Assembly (NCBI GenBank): GCA_045402695.1
Contig: JAWPNA010000207.1
Span: 1-5,996, forward strand
Source of the DNA: JAWPNA01 sp045402695
Lineage (GTDB): Bacteria; Acidobacteriota; Polarisedimenticolia; JACPZX01; DASXTC01
DNA length: 5,996 nt
Direction: 5' to 3'
Of the stretch, positions 1 to 4,531 are shown one piece after another. A program made the position numbers and the translations under genes. Within the stretch, counting starts at the first letter, position 1, and every line of letters begins with the position of its first letter. The notes under the pieces were generated by a model that searched no databases, was not told the origin of the DNA, and saw only the letters and a program-made list of their open reading frames with translations.

Positions 1-521
1 GCGCGCCACCCGATGACGGGCGCCACGAAGGAGCCGACGATGGCGGCCAGCCCCACGCCGAGCGGCGCGCCGGTCTGCATCAGGGCACCGAAGCGTCCCC
101 GCAGCTTCGGCGGGACGGTCTCCGACACCAGTGAGTGGCCGGTGGCCCACTCGCCCCCCACCCCCAACCCGGTGATCGCGCGGGCCAGCAGCAGCCAGGT
201 CATCCCGTTGGCGAGGCCGCACAGGAGGGCGCCCGCGCTGTAGGTCAGGATGGTCCATTGCAGGACGGCCTTCCGGCCGAACCGATCGGCCAAGGCGCCG
301 AAGGCCAGGCCGCCCACCGCGGTCGCCCCCAATGAGACGCCGAGGATCCAGGCGTGCTGTTGGCGGCCGAACCCCATCGCTTCTCCGATGGGTTTCAGGA
401 GGAACGTGTAGAGGACCAGGTCGTAGAAGTCGAACAGCCACCCGGCCCACGACATGACGAGGATGATGTAGTGGATTCGCTCAGGCCGTGGGTACTCGGA
501 GAGACGTCTCGATACAGGCAC
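1..521 (-). CDS. Major facilitator superfamily transporter, N-terminal part (runs off left edge)
   Basis: Inner-membrane secondary transporter; 173 residues of the N-terminal half are visible. After a polar N terminus (about 1-16) come hydrophobic segments at about 17-42, 58-78, 85-104, 107-132 and 144-170, the usual MFS spacing. The loop after segment 2 holds the MFS signature GALADRFGRK (75-84), and segment 4 holds GLGVGGEW (118-125). The FDFYD stretch (30-34) in segment 1 resembles metabolite:proton symporters of the sugar/organic acid groups, so a proton-coupled carboxylate or sugar substrate is plausible but not shown. An in-frame TAG at 530-528 leaves GTG at 521 as the earliest usual start. 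It has no recognisable Shine-Dalgarno sequence; ATG at 455 is possible but would remove part of segment 1. It begins 34 bases after the stop of the upstream histidine kinase-like gene on the same strand, so co-transcription is likely. Confidence 0.88.
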   Translation of the reverse strand, partial: MPVSRRLSEYPRPERIHYIILVMSWAGWLFDFYDLVLYTFLLKPIGEAMGFGRQQHAWILGVSLGATAVGGLAFGALADRFGRKAVLQWTILTYSAGALLCGLANGMTWLLLARAITGLGVGGEWATGHSLVSETVPPKLRGRFGALMQTGAPLGVGLAAIVGSFVAPVIGWR

Positions 522-555
522 CGGAGGATTCTAGATCAGCCCTGGTGTCGATAGC

Positions 556-1695
556 TCAGGCTTGCGAGTGAATCTCGCGCGGCCGGTCGGCAGAACGTCT
601 TGTGTCCGCTTGGCAGGCAGGCAACCGCAGGTTGGCCAGGTGATGTCCGTCTCCTCCATTGCCGATGCGAATCGCTCCACCGTGCAGCTCCACGAGACGG
701 CGGGCGAGCGAGAGATCGAGGCCCTCGGTTAGCACCGGCTCGCTCGAGGCGGCGGCTCCCCCGGCTGTCGTGAAGCCGGGTGGAAGAGCCTCCACCGGGA
801 GGGATCTCGGACTCTCCTGAAGCGTCAGCTCGATCACTCCACCGACGTGCGTCGCGTTCACCTCGACCACGGCGCCTTCGGCCCTCATCACCGAGCGAGA
901 CAGGAGGCTTCGGAGGATCTGGCGGACGCGCTCGGGGTCGCCGTGCACACGGGGGAGATCGGGAGGTACGGATACCTGAAGGTCCACCGCACGCGACCGC
1001 AGCAGCGGCTCGATATCCTCACGGGCCAAAGATAGGGTGTCGCCCAGGTCAACGGCCACGCGCGCCAGTGACAGCCTGCCGGCCTCGGCCATCGCCAAGT
1101 CAGAGATCTCCGCTGCCACCGCGGTGAGGCGATCCACCGAGGATCGGATCCGGCGCAGCCTCGCCTCTTGCTGTGGCTGGAGCGGGCCATCGGTGCCGGC
1201 TTCGAGCAGATCCAGAAGGCCCATCAGTCCAGCCAGCGGCGCGCGCAGATCGTGCGCGACCGTGGCCAGAAACCGTTGTCTCTCCTGACGATGGCGGGCC
1301 TCATGGACGTGGAGGAAGACCAGGTGGGAAAGTCGGGCGGGCGATTCCTCGTCGAGGGGGAATGCCTCGGTCGCCCCTCGGCGCAAGGCCTCAAGCGCCT
1401 GCCCGGTCGCGGCTTCATCCCGGGGATCCGTCATCACGACCACGGGAAGATCGGTCGAGCGCTCTCTGATCCGTGCGAGAAGCTCCACGCCGGTCGCGTC
1501 GAGCAGGTCGCCTGCGATGAGGACCATGTCGAGATCAGGAGCGCCGGCGCGGGCCAGGACCTCGGCCGCCGAGCTGGCGCGACTGATGCGCAAGCCAGGA
1601 CGGGCGCCCGTGAGGGCCTTCTCGATGGTAGGCCGCAGGTCGGCTCGGGCGGCCAGCAGAAAGGTCGCGGGTCTCTCGGGCATCGGCTCGGCCAT
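556..1695 (-). CDS. Receiver-histidine kinase-like protein with degenerate receiver and ATPase motifs
   Basis: 379 residues, soluble, no membrane segment. Residues 11-118 look like a response-regulator receiver fold (for example VELLARIRE at 70-78 and VVVMTD at 85-90). However, the early acidic pair is absent (LLAARAD, 13-19), the phosphoacceptor position aligns with Ala61, and the conserved lysine aligns with Leu114. Residues 138-205 are a HisKA-type dimerisation helix pair with the H box AHDLRAPL (His148). Residues 246-360 resemble HATPase_c: GDPERVRQIL (252-261) and LARRLVELHGG (330-340) are clear. The N box reads SLLSRS with Ser263 and Arg267 where Asn is expected, G1 reads ESPRS (294-298), and G2 reads TEGLDL (323-328). 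It may be a pseudokinase or phosphotransfer protein; weak activity cannot be excluded. The ATG at 1695 is supported by GGAGG 11 bases upstream. The gene follows tRNA-Glu and precedes the MFS gene. Confidence 0.87.
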   Translation of the reverse strand: MAEPMPERPATFLLAARADLRPTIEKALTGARPGLRISRASSAAEVLARAGAPDLDMVLIAGDLLDATGVELLARIRERSTDLPVVVMTDPRDEAATGQALEALRRGATEAFPLDEESPARLSHLVFLHVHEARHRQERQRFLATVAHDLRAPLAGLMGLLDLLEAGTDGPLQPQQEARLRRIRSSVDRLTAVAAEISDLAMAEAGRLSLARVAVDLGDTLSLAREDIEPLLRSRAVDLQVSVPPDLPRVHGDPERVRQILRSLLSRSVMRAEGAVVEVNATHVGGVIELTLQESPRSLPVEALPPGFTTAGGAAASSEPVLTEGLDLSLARRLVELHGGAIRIGNGGDGHHLANLRLPACQADTRRSADRPREIHSQA

Positions 1696-1706
1696 CCGCG
1701 CGTGTG

Positions 1707-1711
1707 CCTCC
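1707..1711 (-). promoter_or_regulatory. Ribosome binding site of the histidine kinase-like gene
   Basis: GGAGG on the minus strand, 11 bases before the ATG at 1695. It favours that start over the second in-frame ATG at residue 5, which would lie 23 bases away. Confidence 0.6.
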
Positions 1712-1799
1712 AGGTGGCGATGGCGCGAGCGTGGGGGATCGCGCTTTTCGAACAGGGCCGCCCCGGCTGAAACCTCGTCCGGCGCGAGGCGGATTCGAC

Positions 1800-1874
1800 T
1801 GGTAGCGCTACGGGGATTCGAACCCCGGTTTGATGGCTGAGAACCAACCGTCCTAACCCCTAGACGATAGCGCC
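1800..1874 (-). tRNA. tRNA-Glu (anticodon CUC), CCA encoded
   Basis: A complete 75-base cloverleaf can be folded by eye. The acceptor arm is GGCGCTA against TAGCGCT, with a G1-U72 wobble. The D stem is GTCT/GGAC around an 8-base loop, and the T arm is CGGGG-TTCGAAT-CCCCG. Discriminator A73 is followed by a genomic CCA. The anticodon loop TTCTCAG gives CUC, reading GAG. U11-A24, U13-G22 and a 4-base variable loop (AAAC, no base 47) match the glutamate identity pattern known from E. coli. The anticodon stem GTTGG/CCATC has one U-U mismatch at 28-42, and base 38 is G. It lies between the kinase-like genes on the same strand. Confidence 0.95.
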
Positions 1875-1881
1875 GCGGGTC

Positions 1882-1910
1882 ATCTTAAAGACGGTCACGG
1901 GGAGTGTCAA
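1882..1910 (-). promoter_or_regulatory. Sigma70-type promoter of tRNA-Glu
   Basis: On the minus strand, TTGACA (1910-1905, perfect -35) is followed after exactly 17 bases by TAAGAT (1887-1882, 5 of 6 to TATAAT). The usual start point 7-8 bases past the -10 box is 1875 or 1874, and 1874 is G1 of the tRNA. The -35 box overlaps the TGA stop (1909-1907) of the upstream Ser/Thr kinase-like gene. Confidence 0.8.
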
Positions 1911-2677
1911 GAGTTGCAGGGAGCATCGGTCCGGCGCGCCGCCAGGGGTGGCGGTTGGTCGTACGTGATCGCGTGCATCACGGCCATGGAGTTGTCTACG
2001 CGGAAGGGCGGAACGCCGCAGATCGCTTCATAGAGAACGGCACCCAGGGAGAATACGTCCGAGGACGGTCGCACAGGCTGCCCGCGCGTCTGCTCGGGAG
2101 CCATGTAGTGGAGGGTGCCGATTGCCACACCCTCGGTTGTGAGGCGTTCCACCCCGGTCTCCATCTGTCCGATATCGAACGGGGCGAGCGGACCCTCCGT
2201 GAAGGCGGCGAGCCCGAAGTCGAGGACCTTCACCTGCCCGGAGGTGGCAAGCATGATGTTTTCCGGCCTCATGTTGCGGTGCACGATCCCACGATCGTGC
2301 GCGGTCCCCAGCGCGTCGGCGACCGACGCCGCCACGCGGACGGCCTCCGCCAACGGCAGCACCGTCCGTTCGCACAACAGGGCGCGCAGCGTTCGGCCTT
2401 CCACGAACTCCATCCAGATGAAGCAGACGTCTTTGTGGCGGTCCACCTCATAGATGATGGAGATGTTCGGGTGGTTGACCGAAGCACAGGCGCGCGCCTC
2501 GCGGCGGAACCGTTCCTCCACGCGCGCGTCGGGCATCAGGTCTGCCTTCAGCAGCTTGAGGACGACCTGCCGCCCGATGTTGACGTCCTCGGCCAGATAG
2601 ACGACACCCATCCCTCCCTGGCCAAGTTGCCTGATGACGCGGTAGTGGGAAATCTGTTTTCCGACCCAGTCAGTCAT
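1907..2677 (-). CDS. Short Hanks-type Ser/Thr kinase-like protein with HRN catalytic loop (probable pseudokinase)
   Basis: 256 residues, kinase fold only, cytoplasmic. The glycine loop is LGQGGMGVV (18-26), the ATP-anchoring lysine is Lys41, the helix C glutamate is probably Glu60, DFG is 153-155, APE is 193-195, and the subdomain IX Asp is 207. The catalytic loop reads HRNMRPEN (133-140): the base Asp is Asn135 and the following Lys is Arg137, the classic pseudokinase changes. The protein stops soon after YDQPPP (239-244), so the subdomain XI helix with its structural Arg is missing, as are the membrane and sensor parts usual in such bacterial kinases. ATG at 2677 (MTDWVGKQISHYR) is chosen because related kinases begin this way. 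A TTG at 2719 would add 14 residues of unlike composition. Neither start has a clear Shine-Dalgarno sequence. ATP binding looks possible; phosphotransfer is doubtful. Confidence 0.9.
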   Translation of the reverse strand: MTDWVGKQISHYRVIRQLGQGGMGVVYLAEDVNIGRQVVLKLLKADLMPDARVEERFRREARACASVNHPNISIIYEVDRHKDVCFIWMEFVEGRTLRALLCERTVLPLAEAVRVAASVADALGTAHDRGIVHRNMRPENIMLATSGQVKVLDFGLAAFTEGPLAPFDIGQMETGVERLTTEGVAIGTLHYMAPEQTRGQPVRPSSDVFSLGAVLYEAICGVPPFRVDNSMAVMHAITYDQPPPLAARRTDAPCNS

Positions 2678-2821
2678 GCCGGCGCCACGTGGGAGGAGAC
2701 AGGAGGGGAAACGACGCAAGCATCGTAGGGGGTGTCGTTTGTGAGTGTTCTGATCGCGAGGTGCCTGCCTAGCAGCGCGCTCGCATCCTGATAGAATGTG
2801 TGCCGCGCAGACAGCCCGAAT

Positions 2822-2851
2822 AAGGTTTCCACAGCTTCTGTGGAAAACCTT
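2822..2851. repeat. Strong inverted repeat (hairpin) in the divergent intergenic region; DnaA-box-like arms
   Basis: AAGGTTTCCACAG (2822-2834) and CTGTGGAAAACCTT (2838-2851) pair over 13 bp with a single bulged base and a 3-base loop. No T-run follows on either strand, and it sits between two divergent genes, so a terminator is unlikely. The minus-strand arm contains TTTTCCACA, which fits the DnaA box consensus TTWTNCACA; the plus-strand arm has GTTTCCACA, one mismatch. It could be an operator, a DnaA site or an RNA structure in a leader. Confidence 0.65.
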
Positions 2852-2963
2852 GAGGAAAAGCCACCAGGCGCCTCCGGTAAGCAGCGTATGAACGTGAGGT
2901 TACACCTGATCGCACAGGATGGTGTGCAGCGCGAGACCGGGATGTTCGATTCTGGACACCAAC

Positions 2964-2969
2964 GGGGAG
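2964..2969 (+). promoter_or_regulatory. Ribosome binding site of the exported-protein gene
   Basis: GGGGAG, 4 bases before the GTG at 2974. The spacing is short, but no comparable site precedes the alternative ATG at 3016. Confidence 0.5.
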
Positions 2970-2973
2970 TGTC

Positions 2974-3459
2974 GTGAGGAAATCGCCCGAATCATCTCGA
3001 CCCCTGACGCTCGTCATGATGATGACGGGACTGATCTCGTTACTCCCTCTCGATCGCGCAATGGCTCTGCACCCCTCGGCACTGGATGTGATCGCGAAGG
3101 AGTATGAGTCGAAGGTCTTCACGCTGCTCGTCGATTTGCACGAGCCTGCTTCGAGGGCCGACTCGATGCAGGCGCCCACGCTCGAGCGGAAAGGGTGGCA
3201 CCATCACAACCCGTCGGGCCCGATCGCACTGCGCGCGGGGTTACGGGTGGAGGTGACAGGCGTCTTCAACTACGCGGAACGCGGGCTCTTTCTGGAGCTC
3301 GCGCGCGAAGGAGCTGGACCAGGCAGGCAGGCCATTACGGAGAGAACCCGCTTGAGGATCAGGGTCATGGTGGAGACACCGGGCACCGATCCCGAGGGGC
3401 AGACAGCCGAGGCGATGGAGATGATCCGCAAGGTCGTCGCGGACCCGGGCGCTCCTTGA
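2974..3459 (+). CDS. Small exported protein of unknown function
   Basis: 161 residues. The N terminus has a basic start (Arg2, Lys3), a hydrophobic core (LTLVMMMTGLISLLPL, 11-26) and an A-M-A site at 29-31, a good Sec signal peptide with likely cleavage before Leu32. The mature part is about 130 residues and has no cysteine. It includes KVFTLLVDLHEP (47-58), GWHHHNPSG (74-82) with three adjacent histidines, and a probable beta-rich core (RVEVTGVFNYAERGLFLELA, 91-110). I do not recognise the family. The GTG at 2974 is preferred over ATG at 3016 because it keeps the basic part of the signal peptide and has a GGGGAG site. It lies 32 bases before the ferredoxin-like gene on the same strand and is probably the first gene of that operon. 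Confidence 0.72.
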   Translation: MRKSPESSRPLTLVMMMTGLISLLPLDRAMALHPSALDVIAKEYESKVFTLLVDLHEPASRADSMQAPTLERKGWHHHNPSGPIALRAGLRVEVTGVFNYAERGLFLELAREGAGPGRQAITERTRLRIRVMVETPGTDPEGQTAEAMEMIRKVVADPGAP

Positions 3460-3491
3460 CTGGGTCGGGACCATGAGGTAGTTTTTCACCC

Positions 3492-4529
3492 ATGCCGCAA
3501 ATCACCGAGGAGGCACTGGAAGGCCTGACCGAGGTCGAGGGCTGGGAGGCGGTCTGGCTCGCCCGCAGGAATGATCCCGAAGACCCCGTGGAGGCCGACC
3601 GCCGCAAGGGCCTTGTCTTCAACATCCTCGATGAGGAACACCGCTTCCTGGTGACCCTGCTGCTTCCGACCCAGGTGCCGAACCACCCCTTCAAGTACCG
3701 CTACGGCATGCCCGATCTGATGCCGGACTACAAGCTGCGGGTCGAGCTGTCCGACAACATGCTGCACATGCATGCGACGATGGAGGATCCACTGGTTTCC
3801 CGGCTCTGCGACGTGGTGCCTGACTTTCCCCGCGCGTTCACGGTGAGGCTCGATCTCACCGAGCCAGTCACGACTTTTGCCGAACGATACTGGAACAAGA
3901 TGCTCGTCGCTCAGCTCCCCAAGGCGCGTTCATCGGAGGAGGCGCTCGGCGCTCACAAGGCGGTTGATGTGGACCAGGCCGCGCCGATCCCGGAGCAGAA
4001 TCCGAAGGTCGAGTGGCGCGCGCACTACATCACGTCCTCGTGCGTCGGCTGCACGATTTGCGACATCAAGTGCCCCACGCACGCCATCTCGGGCATGAAG
4101 AAGGGGATGTTCGTCATCGAGCCCGATCTGTGCATCAACTGCGGGGTTTGCGGCATTTATTGCCCGTACGACGCAATCGTGGACCAGCATGGCGACCTGG
4201 TGACGCGCATCAAGGCAAAGGACATCCCCAAGGCGGTGGTGATCCCCGAGCTGTGCTCGGGCTGTGAGTACTGCATTGACGTGTGCCCCTTCGATTGCAT
4301 CCACCTGGTGCCGGCCCCGAACTCCGAGGGAGAGCCCGGGCACATGTCCTCCAAGATCGCCTGGGTGGATGAGAAGACCTGCGTCTCGTGCGGCATCTGC
4401 GAGACGTTCTGCATCAAGGAATCGATCATCGTGGACCGCAAGTTCAACTGGAACGAGCAGATCGGCTTCTCATTCCAGGAAGGGCGTCTGGTCCCGCATC
4501 CCAACCTCCCCCAGACTCCCGAGGGGTAG
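3492..4529 (+). CDS. Iron-sulfur protein with four ferredoxin-type CxxCxxCxxxC motifs and an unrecognised N-terminal domain
   Basis: 345 residues, probably cytoplasmic (no signal peptide or membrane segment). Residues 1-165 form a domain I cannot assign; it includes PTQVPNHPFKYRYGMPD (59-75) and a probable beta-rich part (81-122). Four cysteine motifs follow: Cys184/187/190/194, Cys214/217/220/224, Cys255/258/261/265 and Cys297/300/303/307, with an extra Cys269. By the ferredoxin rule these make two 2[4Fe-4S] domains, so up to four clusters. The first three motifs end in CP as usual; the fourth ends in CI. The role is presumably electron transfer, but no redox catalytic domain or partner subunit is visible here. 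The ATG at 3492 has a weak GAGG at 3475-3478. The stop is two bases before the proposed start of the lysyl-tRNA synthetase, implying co-transcription and probably translational coupling. Confidence 0.9.
   Translation: MPQITEEALEGLTEVEGWEAVWLARRNDPEDPVEADRRKGLVFNILDEEHRFLVTLLLPTQVPNHPFKYRYGMPDLMPDYKLRVELSDNMLHMHATMEDPLVSRLCDVVPDFPRAFTVRLDLTEPVTTFAERYWNKMLVAQLPKARSSEEALGAHKAVDVDQAAPIPEQNPKVEWRAHYITSSCVGCTICDIKCPTHAISGMKKGMFVIEPDLCINCGVCGIYCPYDAIVDQHGDLVTRIKAKDIPKAVVIPELCSGCEYCIDVCPFDCIHLVPAPNSEGEPGHMSSKIAWVDEKTCVSCGICETFCIKESIIVDRKFNWNEQIGFSFQEGRLVPHPNLPQTPEG
4521..4526 (+). promoter_or_regulatory. Ribosome binding site deciding the CTG start of lysyl-tRNA synthetase
   Basis: GAGGGG inside the last codons of the iron-sulfur protein, followed by TAG (4527-4529), CC and CTG (4532). 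The 5-base spacing to CTG is good, and no ATG, GTG or TTG lies within reach in that frame. Confidence 0.55.
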
Positions 4530-4531
4530 CC

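Larger units (their letters stand above)
2678..2973. other. Divergent intergenic region
   Basis: 296 bases between the minus-strand kinase-like gene and the plus-strand exported protein. Apart from the inverted repeat at 2822-2851, no coding sequence with recognisable motifs is seen and no convincing -35/-10 pair was found on either strand. Isolated -10-like hexamers exist (TAGAAT at 2792-2797) but lack a partner. Confidence 0.6.

Noticed and set aside
1168..1770. Plus-strand open frame of 200 codons opposite the histidine kinase-like gene
   Set aside because: It is antisense to the HisKA and receiver-like regions and shows no motif or credible ribosome site.
1773..1789. Small hairpin (CCTCG, 7-base loop, CGAGG) after tRNA-Glu as a terminator
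   Set aside because: Only five pairs, and on the minus strand it is followed by just three T residues, too weak to call. Read-through from the tRNA promoter into the histidine kinase-like gene therefore remains possible.
1791..1821. Direct repeat GGATTCGA at 1791-1798 and 1814-1821, possible attachment site at the tRNA 3' end
   Set aside because: Eight bases only, one copy is simply the T loop, and no integrase or element boundary is visible.
2677..2719. TTG at 2719 as start of the Ser/Thr kinase-like gene
   Set aside because: The added 14 residues are unlike the family start, and no ribosome site supports TTG. The ATG at 2677 gives the usual N terminus.
1904..2728. Long plus-strand open frame (274 codons) opposite the Ser/Thr kinase-like gene
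   Set aside because: The minus strand carries unmistakable kinase motifs over the same span. The opposite frame has no recognisable domain and is a by-product of high GC content.
2792..2797. TAGAAT as a -10 box for the plus-strand operon
   Set aside because: No acceptable -35 hexamer at 16-18 bases upstream.
2769..3179. Minus-strand open frame of 136 codons across the intergenic region and exported-protein gene
   Set aside because: It has no recognisable domain and conflicts with the plus-strand gene, which has a convincing signal peptide and ribosome site.
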